Notes under the pieces: generated by a model
Seen by the model: only the letters and a program-made list of their open reading frames with translations
Databases searched by the model: none
Told to the model about the DNA's origin: nothing
From: Saprospiraceae bacterium UBA3362
GTDB lineage: Bacteria > Bacteroidota > Bacteroidia > Chitinophagales > Saprospiraceae
Length of the DNA stretch: 64,000 bases
NCBI GenBank assembly: GCA_002360455.1
Contig: DEQQ01000096.1
Location: 1 to 64,000, forward strand
Direction: 5' to 3'
Translations under genes and position numbers: made by a program
Shown here: positions 8,398 through 17,086 of the stretch, in pieces
Layout: each line of letters begins with the position of its first letter
Position numbering within the stretch: the stretch's first letter is position 1

Positions 8398-10163
8398 TAA
8401 TATTCGGTTTGTTTAACTTTTAGTTTCAGAGCATTTATCTTATCTTCTTGGGACTTTATTTGAGATGCTTTCTCTCTTTCGCTTCTTTCTTTTAATGCTT
8501 TAATTTTCTTGTTCTGTTCTGCAATTTGACGATCCTTTGTTTCCTGAGTTCTCAAAAACTGCCATTGTTTAATAGAATCCATTTCAGCATTAGCTGCTCT
8601 TATCTCTGACGAAAGAGGTGTTGAATTTTGAATGTCTCTTAGTTTGGATTGAGCAGCTGAAAGTTCCTTTTGAGCCTTCTCTTTAGGAGAAAGTGTTGAT
8701 ACACTTATTTGAGAAGCTAATTTCTTTAATCCTTCAAGATTCTTTTTATAGTGCGTCTTGAAATTCGCATGCATATCAAATAAGCCAATTTTAAAAGAAA
8801 CATCCAGTGCAGATTCAACAGCATTTCTCAAAGAAGCTGGTGGCAATTGAAAAGTAGCAGATGAACTAGCAGCATTTACTTCTTTATTTACACACTCTAC
8901 TAAGGTTCCTTGAGCATGACTTGCTATGGCAGTGCTTAAGTTTAAGTAAAGATCATCGTCACTTCCCAACGCCTTTCTCATGTTTAAAATTTTAGGCCAG
9001 CAAGAATCTACTAATTCTTTCGCCTTTCTTATTGTATCGGAAAGATTTTCATATCGTTCCAATTTTCCCGCAATAAATTCTAAGTCGTCTTTAATTAATT
9101 TCTGCTTTGCCCTATCATATGCATTATCTATCCAACCTTGCAAGCTTTCCAGGTTTTCTTTAACTCTTTGTTTGATTAGATCACCTTCCGCTAAATCCTT
9201 TGCATAACCAAACAATTCCAAAGCGTCATCGCTCGGATCAAAATCCTCTTCTTTGAATTCATTGAAGAAATCTATTCCACATTGAAGAATCTCGTCAGCA
9301 ATTTTATCTGAAATACTTTTGTATTTGAGATTTGATTTACCAAGTACATTTCTAATTTGAGCAATTAATTCACTTGTGCTTTCATATAGTTCCCTACCAT
9401 ATACTTCAGCATCCCTTGCATTATCATTACGCTTTTCTTTAGTTTCGCTAATCAAAGACTCAATTGATCGTATAGGTTTTTGAATTGAATCTTTTAAAAA
9501 ATCATCTTTCGCAGAGAATTCAGCTTTTGAAACGATTTCAAATACTTTATCTGACGATACACTTTCATATTTGTCTAACTCTTCTTGAATTGCTTTTAAA
9601 AAAATAAGTTGAAGCTTAGATTTATCTTGAGATTCATGAGGATCAATAAAGCTGGAAAAAAAATTATCTGAGTGCTTACTCTCAATAAATTTCAATTGCA
9701 TAAGTACTCCTTCCTCAAGAACTTTGACGAAGACTCTACTACTTTTGAACGCAGCATTAATCTTCAGGATAGATAAGTTGTGATATGCTGAAGCATTTGA
9801 TGCGTTAACGTCTTTTTCTCCAATTATTGATTGCCATACTTCTGATGCGTTTTCTAAATCACCATCCCGAATAGATTCGAATGCATCTCTATCTCCAACT
9901 TTACTTCCTTCATAAAACCAAAAAATACTATTGAGTATTTTTTCGCTTGCAATATTCAATTTGGAATTAGCTGAGTTAATAGTTTCAAGCGTTCTAACAA
10001 TTTTACCAATTCGATCAAATCCATAAGGAAGTTCTTCCTCTGGGATTTCTTCATCTGCTGATAAATATATTTTAAGATTATTTACTCTGCTGAGAATAAC
10101 CTTGGGACTAGTTCCAACTAATACACCTAATAATCTATGTGGATTATTCTTTATAAGTTCCAT
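8397..10163 (-). CDS. coiled-coil protein with degenerate J-like N-terminus
   Basis: 588 aa, soluble, mostly helical and rich in charged residues. The first 100 residues begin KNNPHRLLGVLVGTSPKV. The NP.R.LGV....S opening, followed by helices and an FWF motif (SIFWFY), resembles the J-domain-like NPYRILG modules seen beside bacterial Hsp70 genes. The HPD tripeptide of true J domains is absent. The middle (110-470) looks like stacked helices. The end (about 490-588) is a strong coiled coil (SEREKASQIKSQEDKINAL). It is the first gene of the cluster and the likely client- or partner-recruiting factor of the Hsp70. Its promoter should lie in 10164-10355, where I see no recognisable box. Confidence 0.7.
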   Translation of the reverse strand: MELIKNNPHRLLGVLVGTSPKVILSRVNNLKIYLSADEEIPEEELPYGFDRIGKIVRTLETINSANSKLNIASEKILNSIFWFYEGSKVGDRDAFESIRDGDLENASEVWQSIIGEKDVNASNASAYHNLSILKINAAFKSSRVFVKVLEEGVLMQLKFIESKHSDNFFSSFIDPHESQDKSKLQLIFLKAIQEELDKYESVSSDKVFEIVSKAEFSAKDDFLKDSIQKPIRSIESLISETKEKRNDNARDAEVYGRELYESTSELIAQIRNVLGKSNLKYKSISDKIADEILQCGIDFFNEFKEEDFDPSDDALELFGYAKDLAEGDLIKQRVKENLESLQGWIDNAYDRAKQKLIKDDLEFIAGKLERYENLSDTIRKAKELVDSCWPKILNMRKALGSDDDLYLNLSTAIASHAQGTLVECVNKEVNAASSSATFQLPPASLRNAVESALDVSFKIGLFDMHANFKTHYKKNLEGLKKLASQISVSTLSPKEKAQKELSAAQSKLRDIQNSTPLSSEIRAANAEMDSIKQWQFLRTQETKDRQIAEQNKKIKALKERSEREKASQIKSQEDKINALKLKVKQTEY

Positions 10164-10354
10164 GATTTGATAAATGTAACAAAATTGATTTGATTTCCAT
10201 TTGTGCGGCTGGCTAAAATTGTTTTTAAAAAATGTGCAGTGGAAAAAAAAATACAGAAGTGTTGGCTTTTGGGCCGGCTGTCTGTGGGTTCAATTGTCCC
10301 GTTAAATTATATTTATTTCTGTCGTTCATTCTTGTTGTGTCGTCTTTTAGGCTT

Positions 10355-10498
10355 GCAGGTAACGGTCCTGGCATAGACGCTGCACCGCCTTTTTAACAAC
10401 AACCAAAAATAAAGAAATAGATTTTCAATGCCGGAGAAAATTAAAAGAGAATGATTTAATCTGCTAGGCGGTGTAGCGTCTATGCCATGTTACTGGCC
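10355..10498 (-). repeat. attC-like palindrome 3
   Basis: AAC at 10361-10363 and GTT at 10489-10491, 125 nt apart. The arms are the best paired of the set: TGGCATAGACGCTGCACCGCC against GGCGGTGTAGCGTCTATGCCA, with one mismatch. The loop is different, AT-rich sequence without the AGCACAAAA words. The left edge GCAGGTAAC pairs with 1534-1542. The right edge GTTACTGGCC (10489-10498) pairs with GGCCAGTAAC at 11778-11787. The rest of the 348-bp gap 10164-10511 is AT-rich, with no gene or clear promoter. Confidence 0.75.
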
Positions 10499-10511
10499 GT
10501 CTTAGTTGCAA

Positions 10512-11747
10512 CTATTTTAAAATTTCAATTATCTTATTTTCCTTAAATCTTAGTTTTCTAAAAAGGATACCTTTTTCATTAAATATTTCCTGTATACCAT
10601 TAATTTGATCCGACTCGTAATTTGTTCTTTCCATTATTATACCTCTTTCGTTATAAAGTTCCCAGATACCTTCTTTTTGTCCTAGATTATTATAATTTCC
10701 TTTTTCTAATAATTGTCCCGGTTCGGAATATTTTTCATATTTTCCGTATGGTAGATAATTTTTAGTAGAACGAACTAGTTCAATAGAGGAATTGCAATCT
10801 GAAAAAAACTTAATCGATTCTTCTATGATTTCGCCATCGGTTGTATAAATGTATTTTATTGCTTCATAAGGGTATTCGTGCTTTAATTTACATGTTTTAT
10901 TAATGTCATCATAATAAGAATTTCTAAATTGAATTTTTCCATTATTCCATTGTTCTACCCAACTAATTTTTCCAGAATTAGCAAAGTATTCAATTCTAAT
11001 ACCTTCAAATTGAAACTCATCTTGATTTAAAGGATAACTAAAGTGAAGACCATTTCCTTTACTATGATCCATATTACAGCATTCACGAGAAGGAAAATTA
11101 ATAATATTTGCCTCATAAATTAATTGATGACCATTTTTCCCATAATTATCATATGTTTTTGTGAGTCCGTATAATAAACCATTTTTATATGATTCTTCAT
11201 TTTTAAATTTTAATTTACCTTCAACATATTCAAATTCGTACAATTTTTTATATGGCTCCCCATTTTTTAAAAATGCTATTAATTGTGGATAATAACATTT
11301 TTGATTATCATCGACATTATAATGAACCTCATAACCATTTTTCAATCCTTCTTTTATTTGAATTCTTTGTATGGGAATATTTTTAAAATTCCTTTCAATA
11401 TCATCTCTGAGGAAGTTAATTTCACCGGTAAAAAGTTCTTTAGATTTCCGCGCATATACTTTAGTATTAAGACATCCAAAGCAATTACTATGAAAGTTAT
11501 GTGGTACATCACTAATTTCATCATTTTCGGGATATTCCTCATCTCCTAATGCAATGAAATCATTCCAAGAAATATAACTTGTATTGATTTCCAATTTTGA
11601 AGCATAGTCAAAAATAATTGAAGAATCTGGAATAAGTTCAAGTTCAACATTTCTGCAAGGACAACGTGGAAGCGATTGACTAATTAAATTTCCTGAGCAA
11701 AGTGAGAATATTAAAATTGCTTTTGAAAAATAATAATTTATTTTCAT
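10512..11747 (-). CDS. secreted MORN/YwqK-like repeat protein
   Basis: 411 aa with an N-terminal signal peptide (about 1-24, ends LISQS) and then a Cys-containing head (RCPCRNVELEL). The remainder is built from strands of the form G.....Y...G.....Y, for example KNGLLYGLTKTYDNYG, GQKEGIWELYNERG and INGIQEIFNEKG. This is the degenerate MORN pattern of the YwqK family, often annotated as an antitoxin in Bacteroidota, although secretion argues against a classical antitoxin role here. It is the only gene of its module and reads leftward like its neighbours. A periplasmic or surface beta-repeat protein is the safest description. Confidence 0.75.
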   Translation of the reverse strand: MKINYYFSKAILIFSLCSGNLISQSLPRCPCRNVELELIPDSSIIFDYASKLEINTSYISWNDFIALGDEEYPENDEISDVPHNFHSNCFGCLNTKVYARKSKELFTGEINFLRDDIERNFKNIPIQRIQIKEGLKNGYEVHYNVDDNQKCYYPQLIAFLKNGEPYKKLYEFEYVEGKLKFKNEESYKNGLLYGLTKTYDNYGKNGHQLIYEANIINFPSRECCNMDHSKGNGLHFSYPLNQDEFQFEGIRIEYFANSGKISWVEQWNNGKIQFRNSYYDDINKTCKLKHEYPYEAIKYIYTTDGEIIEESIKFFSDCNSSIELVRSTKNYLPYGKYEKYSEPGQLLEKGNYNNLGQKEGIWELYNERGIIMERTNYESDQINGIQEIFNEKGILFRKLRFKENKIIEILK

Positions 11748-11777
11748 TTAATTATTTTTGGAAATTAATAATTGGAT

Positions 11778-11916
11778 GGCCAGTAACGGTTTGCGGCTTG
11801 GCGTAGTGGCGGATTTTCAGCACAAAACTTCATACGAAGCACCGAACTTGAACCTACCACAAAACTGTCATACGAAGCACTGGACCCGCCATTACGCCAA
11901 ACCGCTGTTGTGCGTT
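11778..11916 (-). repeat. attC-like palindrome 4
   Basis: AAC at 11785-11787 and GTT at 11907-11909, 119 nt apart. Arms GGCTTGGCGTAGTGGCGG and CCCGCCATTACGCCAAACC pair well. The loop has two tandem versions of (A/C)CACAAAACT..CATACGAAGCAC, at about 11820-11840 and 11861-11881. The left edge GGCCAGTAAC pairs with 10489-10498. The right edge GTTGTGCGT (11907-11915) pairs with ACGCACAAC at 16941-16949. There is no gene in 11748-12042: it holds this element and hairpin b. Confidence 0.75.
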
Positions 11917-11960
11917 CGGTGTTTTTCTTTCGTCCTGATTGTCTGTCGGTTGCGGGTTGG

Positions 11961-12031
11961 AACAGACACACTCTTTGCCAAGTTTTGGATTGAGCTTGGG
12001 CTGGTGCGACTTGGCAATGTGTGTGGCTGTT
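11961..12031. repeat. family-2 covarying hairpin, copy b
   Basis: Outer arms AACAGACACA (11961-11970) with TGTGGCTGTT (12022-12031), 9 of 10 paired. Inner arms GCCAAGT (11977-11983) with ACTTGGC (12009-12015). Fixed words CTCTTT (11971-11976) and AATGTG (12016-12021). The loop reads TTTGGATTGAGCTTGGGCT then GGTGCG. It ends 11 bp before the stop codon of the type III methyltransferase gene, that is, downstream of that gene. Confidence 0.7.
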
Positions 12032-12042
12032 GAGCGTTGGCA

Positions 12043-14115
12043 TTATAGTTTAATTTCAATGATTTGACTGGTGTCCACTCCTAAAATGTCAACTACTTTC
12101 ACCATTACACGGAATGTTCCTTTTTGGGTGTATTCGTGTTCTGCTGAAATAAATTCCAGTGTTCGGTCTTGTTTGGTGCGGAAGGTCTGCCATTCGTTTT
12201 CAAAAATGTAGTTGCCTGTCCATTGTTCTTCTGTTTCTCCTGCTTCGTTTGTAATACGAATAATTTCTTTTTTGCTGTGATAGTCAAAGTCCACACTCCA
12301 ATAGTCAATCCAATCGTGCCAATTTTCAGTTAAAGTCTCACGGTTAATAATTCCGTTTTTGTCCTTGCTTACTTTGATGATTTGACCGTTTTCAATCACG
12401 ACTTTACTTCCTGCTCGCATACTTTCTTGAATGTCTTCAATGTCGTCTTGCGTGTAGTTGGTTACAAAGTCGGTGAGTTCAATTTTTACTTTATTGCCTT
12501 TTATGATGGGTTTGGCTTGTAAATACGAAACATCATAAAACTTTACTTGTCCTTTGTCCACCGCTCTCGGGTCGAATACATCTTTTGGAATGTAACGCAA
12601 TCGAATGTCTACACCTTGTTCTTTAAATTCTTGGTTTATGCGTGGTTGTAAGCCCATTTCAAACTCAAAGCCCAAAACATCTACTTGTGTAATCAAATTG
12701 GTTCTGCACTCTTCAAAAATTTCTTGCACTCTGCTTTGGGTTACAGGCATATCCAAAGGACCAATATGTACAAAACGACTTGCTTTTTTGGCGTGAAGTG
12801 TAGAGTAATTTTCTATGCGTTGAGCGGAATATGCTCTGCAAATCAAATCCAAATAGGCTTCTTCTTTGCGTTTACGCTGTCCATTGACCAAATCATCTAT
12901 AAAAAACTGCCTTTCGTATTTGCCCAAATTCAAAATCTCAAAAGCTCTGAAATCTTTCCCATTTTCTTTGAGTTCTCTTTGCACGTTAATAAGACGTTTT
13001 CTAGTGGTATGAATAGAAAACCTGCCTAAATCACACGCAATCCACTTTCTGTTTAAAAGTTCTGCCGCTACTGGTGTAGTTCCACTACCGCAAAAGAAAT
13101 CTGCAATTAAATCACCTTCATTAGTCGTAGAAGCTATAATTCTTTGTAAGAGTTTAATTGGTTTTTGTGTAGGGTATGAAACTCGCTCTACTGCTTCCCA
13201 ATTTAATTGTTCTATATCAGTCCAATAATCTTCAGCTAATTTTGTTAATGGATATCTATAAACTTTACCTGATTTGGCATCAGTTTTTTCCTGCCATTGA
13301 ACTCCAAATTCATCAATTACAGTTCGCATATGACTGTCTGGCTTTTTTGGAACTTGAAGATTTTCGTCTTCATTGTTAAATAGCCATTTTTCTGACTTTG
13401 AATAAAACAAAATATTGTCGTGTTTCCTTGCAAACATTTCTTTGGATTTGCCACCTATCGAGTAACACCAAATTATTTCATTTTTGAAATTTTTATTGCC
13501 AAATATATCGTCAAGTAAAATTCTGATAACTGAATTTAATCTATAATCACAATGAACATATATAGTTCCTTGTGGATGCAATAAATTATGAATTAAAATT
13601 AAGCGTTCATATAACATTGATAAATAAGAAGAAATCCCTTTTTGCCACGTATCACGATAGGCAATTTCTTCTAACACACTTTGGCTTTTAGTAGCGGTTT
13701 CGCCATTTAATTCTATGGTATGGCTAAAATCAGCCCCAACTGCAAAGGGTGGGTCAATGTACACAAGTTTTAGTCCACCTTCTTTTTCTATTTCTTCTCT
13801 TAAAGGTCCATTTGCCAAAGATGAAAGAATTAGTTTGTTATCGCCCCAAATCAGTTTGTTATGCCACCCTGCTTTTTGTCTGCCTTTTATATCAAACAAT
13901 AAATTCGCTTCGTTGGCTTCCTTTCGTGGCTCGTCTATATGCTCAATGTGATGAAAAGGCAAAGCCACATTGGTAATTTCTTCCTTTCTGCCATTCCAAA
14001 AAAGGAAGACATCTTCTTCATCACTATACATTTTGTATATATACTCTTTAGGTATCGGCTCATTATTTTTAATCGCCTGAATTACCAATTCTTTTTCTTT
14101 ATCTGATAGATTCAT
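12043..14115 (-). CDS. mod: type III restriction-modification methyltransferase (Mod)
   Basis: 690 aa. It transfers a methyl group from S-adenosylmethionine to adenine in the target DNA and supplies site specificity to the Res subunit. The catalytic motif DPPF is at 121-124 (VYIDPPF), and the AdoMet motif DFFCGSGTT comes later, at about 345. This motif IV before motif I order is that of beta-class enzymes and type III Mod proteins. The region after about 400 is probably the target-recognition and C-terminal part. The gene ends inside its module, just before hairpin b, and begins 9 bp downstream of the Res gene, so the order is res-mod, both leftward. Full length, no frameshift or simple repeat suggesting phase variation. 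Confidence 0.92.
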   Translation of the reverse strand: MNLSDKEKELVIQAIKNNEPIPKEYIYKMYSDEEDVFLFWNGRKEEITNVALPFHHIEHIDEPRKEANEANLLFDIKGRQKAGWHNKLIWGDNKLILSSLANGPLREEIEKEGGLKLVYIDPPFAVGADFSHTIELNGETATKSQSVLEEIAYRDTWQKGISSYLSMLYERLILIHNLLHPQGTIYVHCDYRLNSVIRILLDDIFGNKNFKNEIIWCYSIGGKSKEMFARKHDNILFYSKSEKWLFNNEDENLQVPKKPDSHMRTVIDEFGVQWQEKTDAKSGKVYRYPLTKLAEDYWTDIEQLNWEAVERVSYPTQKPIKLLQRIIASTTNEGDLIADFFCGSGTTPVAAELLNRKWIACDLGRFSIHTTRKRLINVQRELKENGKDFRAFEILNLGKYERQFFIDDLVNGQRKRKEEAYLDLICRAYSAQRIENYSTLHAKKASRFVHIGPLDMPVTQSRVQEIFEECRTNLITQVDVLGFEFEMGLQPRINQEFKEQGVDIRLRYIPKDVFDPRAVDKGQVKFYDVSYLQAKPIIKGNKVKIELTDFVTNYTQDDIEDIQESMRAGSKVVIENGQIIKVSKDKNGIINRETLTENWHDWIDYWSVDFDYHSKKEIIRITNEAGETEEQWTGNYIFENEWQTFRTKQDRTLEFISAEHEYTQKGTFRVMVKVVDILGVDTSQIIEIKL

Positions 14116-14124
14116 ATTGCTGTA

Positions 14125-16785
14125 TTATTCTGCCGGAAAAATGGCTTTAACGTCATTAAATGATTTTAAACTGGCTTGATGTTTTTCCCAATCTTCTTGT
14201 TTTATGTAAATGGCTGTATATGATTTCTCACTTTGTTGTTCATTTACATCTCTGCACCATTGAGCCAATCGTCTTACTTTTCGAATATCGTCCAAATCTT
14301 CACGTCCTTTGGTTTCCACTATAAAAACGCTTTTGTCGTTTGTCTTTACAAAAAAGTCTGGAAAGTATTCTCTAATGTTTCCATCCTCTGCTTGATATTC
14401 AATTTTGAAATTTACACCACCATCACCCATTGTGTTTTTGGCAAAAGAAACTACATCTGCAAAACGATTTTCACAATAAGAAGCAAATTCCAATTCAAAA
14501 GGATTGTCGCCAATTACTTTATTGAAAATTGATTTTTTAGGAATTAAGAAAGGTTGTTCGTCTGTTACTTTTGGGCGAACTGTTTTAAGCGAAATGTAAT
14601 TTTTAATTTCTGCCGTTCCACTATCCGTTACTGTAAGGTCATTAATAGCGTTTTTGAAAGCAGTATAAAGAATTGCTTTGGGTTGTGCTTCGGAAAGGTT
14701 GCGAATTGATTGGGCATCTGATAAGTCAACCGATTTTCCGAATAGTTGGTGTTGAATAAAACTTTCTACTTTGGGATATAAGATATTGAAACCACTTACC
14801 AAACGGCTTTCTTTCAAAATGGCTTGCGTAAAAAAGCTGATTACGTTTCTATAATCTGCTATGCTGTCTTTGAAAATAGTCGTGTGCGAAATTTTATCTT
14901 CAATATCTTTAAAAACGATTTCTTTTAATTCTTCTGAATTGAAGGTTTTAAAAGGTGATTTTTCAAATTTTAATGTCGAAATATCCAAGTCTTTCAAATT
15001 TTTGTATTCTCTGTAAATTCTTGGGGTCATTTGAGGTATAGGAATGTCCAATTCATCTAAATCCTTGTTTGGATTTTCTTTGTCCACTTCAACAATGATT
15101 GGATTTTTGCCACGCTTTCCTTTACCCATAGGCGAGTATTGGAATTCAACGCCTTCTGTTTTTAGCGATTCCACAAACTCAATAAATGCAGGTGTGCCAA
15201 TTACCGACAAAGTTTCGTGAACATCTAACGAGAACATTTTTCGCAAACCACGACCTATGGCTTGTTCTGGAAGTATTTTAGAATCCGCATTGAAAGGGCG
15301 AAGCCCTACAATGGTGGTTACATTTCTAACATCCCAACCTTCACGAAGCATCAGAACAGAACAAATTGCTTTATATGGTGAAGTGTCTTTGTCCACATCA
15401 TCAGCTGCTTTTCTCAATGTTTCTAAATCTTCTTTTGCTTTTTTGCTTGTTGATGATTCTGAAATTTCACCCTTGCTGTTGGTATGAATACTTAAAACTG
15501 CATTTTTCAATAATGGATAAGTTCGCTCTAAATATTCGGCAATTGCATCAGACTCTTTTGTGGTCATTGCCATAATGAAAAGCAAAGGTGTTTTTTGGCT
15601 TTTTAGTTCTTCATATTGCTTCTCCCATTCAATGTAGCCCAAATGAATAAAGTCTTTGTAACGTTCTATTACATCATCAGATGGCTTTTCTTCTAATTTG
15701 TGTCTTGATGCTTCATCAGGTAAAACTGGAGACTTCACAACATTTTGTTGAATTGCTTCCACTAAAGGATAGTCGCAAATTGTCTGCACAAAAATTGCTC
15801 CTGTATTGTGCTTTGGTGTAGCGGTTACATCACACTGCAAGCCAATATGTTTGCCTGTTTTTAGCTTTAGTTTGTTGCTAATGTCTGCAATGCTTTTAAA
15901 CCAAGCCAAAGATGGGTCGTGAATGTGATGTGCTTCGTCATTGAGAATCACCAAGTCTTTAATTTTGTCACTTCTCAAAACTTTTCCAAGGTCAAGACCT
16001 TTTGAAGTGTCGGCATCAGCTTTTGGTTTTTTACCCAAAAACAATTCTTCTACACTTGGTTCTGTATCTTCATTTAGGAAAACTCTGTGAATGTTTGTCA
16101 AAAAGATGTTTCCTGAATCTGTAATTGGTTTTAGTTCGTCTTGAATGTGTAAAGTGAGTTGGAAATCATTTAACCAATCACGGTCTGCCCAACCATTTTC
16201 TGGAATAAATGGGTCTTCAAAGAAGTATTTAAGTCCGTCAAAATCTTTTCTAATTCTATTAAGAACAATGATGTTGGGTGCAATAACCAAGAAGTTTTTT
16301 GACAATCCTGTGTCTGCTTCATATTTGGCATTGAAGTAAGACCAAACTAACACTAAACCTAAAACTTTGGTTTTGCCTGTACCTGTTGCCATTTTGATAA
16401 CATAGCGTGTCCAATTTTCATCAAACATTCCTGTACTCACACGACCCGAACCATCAAATTTCAGTAATTCGTACTTGTCCTTGGCTTTAGCTATTTCATA
16501 CAAATAAATAACAGACTCAACCGATTCTCTTTGTGAAAAATAGAAGCTGAATTTTTGTCCGTTTTCGTTGGTGTGTTCTCTGTTAAACCAATGATTTAAA
16601 AGTGCTTTTGTAGTTTCTGTCGCTCCTTCATAATTGCTATTTCTCCATTCTTCAACTGCTTTTCTGACCTTATGTACAAGCGGTGCAAGAAGCATTTCGT
16701 ATTTATTCTTGAAAGCATCAAGTTGAGCTTGCCCTGGTGCCCATCTTTTGTCAGGCGTTAAAATCTCAAAAGGTTTATTATTCAT
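14125..16785 (-). CDS. res: type III restriction endonuclease subunit (Res)
   Basis: 886 aa. ATP-dependent translocase/helicase and nuclease that cuts DNA with unmethylated target sites when complexed with Mod. Helicase motif I ATGTGKT is near residue 133. Motif II is NDEAHH, motif III includes ATPKHN and motif VI is QAIGRGLRK. The C-terminal nuclease has the PD-(D/E)xK signature PDFF...FIVETKG near 815-845. All key residues are present, so it is probably active. It is the first gene of a two-gene module (res-mod) bounded by ACGCACAAC (16941-16949) and GTTGTGCGT (11907-11915). The start at 16785 is 155 bp from the module edge, leaving room for its own promoter and hairpin c. Confidence 0.92.
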   Translation of the reverse strand: MNNKPFEILTPDKRWAPGQAQLDAFKNKYEMLLAPLVHKVRKAVEEWRNSNYEGATETTKALLNHWFNREHTNENGQKFSFYFSQRESVESVIYLYEIAKAKDKYELLKFDGSGRVSTGMFDENWTRYVIKMATGTGKTKVLGLVLVWSYFNAKYEADTGLSKNFLVIAPNIIVLNRIRKDFDGLKYFFEDPFIPENGWADRDWLNDFQLTLHIQDELKPITDSGNIFLTNIHRVFLNEDTEPSVEELFLGKKPKADADTSKGLDLGKVLRSDKIKDLVILNDEAHHIHDPSLAWFKSIADISNKLKLKTGKHIGLQCDVTATPKHNTGAIFVQTICDYPLVEAIQQNVVKSPVLPDEASRHKLEEKPSDDVIERYKDFIHLGYIEWEKQYEELKSQKTPLLFIMAMTTKESDAIAEYLERTYPLLKNAVLSIHTNSKGEISESSTSKKAKEDLETLRKAADDVDKDTSPYKAICSVLMLREGWDVRNVTTIVGLRPFNADSKILPEQAIGRGLRKMFSLDVHETLSVIGTPAFIEFVESLKTEGVEFQYSPMGKGKRGKNPIIVEVDKENPNKDLDELDIPIPQMTPRIYREYKNLKDLDISTLKFEKSPFKTFNSEELKEIVFKDIEDKISHTTIFKDSIADYRNVISFFTQAILKESRLVSGFNILYPKVESFIQHQLFGKSVDLSDAQSIRNLSEAQPKAILYTAFKNAINDLTVTDSGTAEIKNYISLKTVRPKVTDEQPFLIPKKSIFNKVIGDNPFELEFASYCENRFADVVSFAKNTMGDGGVNFKIEYQAEDGNIREYFPDFFVKTNDKSVFIVETKGREDLDDIRKVRRLAQWCRDVNEQQSEKSYTAIYIKQEDWEKHQASLKSFNDVKAIFPAE

Positions 16786-16847
16786 TTATCTTATTTCTAT
16801 TCGTGTCAAATTTACTTTTTATTGTTGGTTCGTCTGTCCGTGCGTTG

Positions 16848-16917
16848 GCAAAAAATGGCTCTTTTGGTTTTTTGAGCATTGGCTCGTGTGTCGGGAAAAA
16901 CCAAATGTGCCATTTGC
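16848..16917. repeat. family-2 covarying hairpin, copy c
   Basis: Outer arms GCAAAAAATGG (16848-16858) with CCATTTGC (16910-16917), inner arms TGGTTTTT (16865-16872) with AAAAACCA (16896-16903). Fixed words CTCTTT (16859-16864) and AATGTG (16904-16909). The loop has TGAGCATTGGCTCG. It lies upstream of the res start, whereas copies a and b lie downstream of genes, so it is not simply a terminator. Like copies a and b it is preceded by GTTGG. Confidence 0.65.
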
Positions 16918-16940
16918 GGGTCGGTTGTCTTTTTACACTG

Positions 16941-17076
16941 ACGCACAACGTTTTGGCGCTTGGCGCAGTGGCGGATTTCGGAGCACAAAACTGTCAATAA
17001 ACCACAAAAGTTGATGCGAGGTAGAATGTTCAATTAACCACGTCACCCGCCATTGAGCCAAACGCCTGTTATCGGC
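16941..17076 (-). repeat. attC-like palindrome 5
   Basis: AAC at 16947-16949 and GTT at 17068-17070, 118 nt apart. Arms GGCGCTTGGCGCAGTGGCGG and CCCGCCATTGAGCCAAACGCC pair with small bulges. The loop holds AGCACAAAACTGTCA and CCACAAAAGTTGATG, the same two words as copy 1 in swapped order. The left edge ACGCACAAC pairs with 11907-11915. The right edge GTTATCGGC (17068-17076) pairs with GCCGATAAC at 19892-19900. Together with hairpin c it accounts for the 300-bp gap 16786-17086. Confidence 0.75.
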
Positions 17077-17086
17077 TGCTCTTCTG

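Noticed and set aside
11758..12043. Overlapping ORFs on both strands (91 and 92 aa)
   Set aside because: They cover palindrome 4 and hairpin b, share no codon pattern with the neighbouring genes, and are read on both strands at once.
16737..17033. ORFs of 73-88 aa around the res start and palindrome 5
   Set aside because: They overlap the res N-terminus, hairpin c and the palindrome. The conserved words of the repeat explain them.
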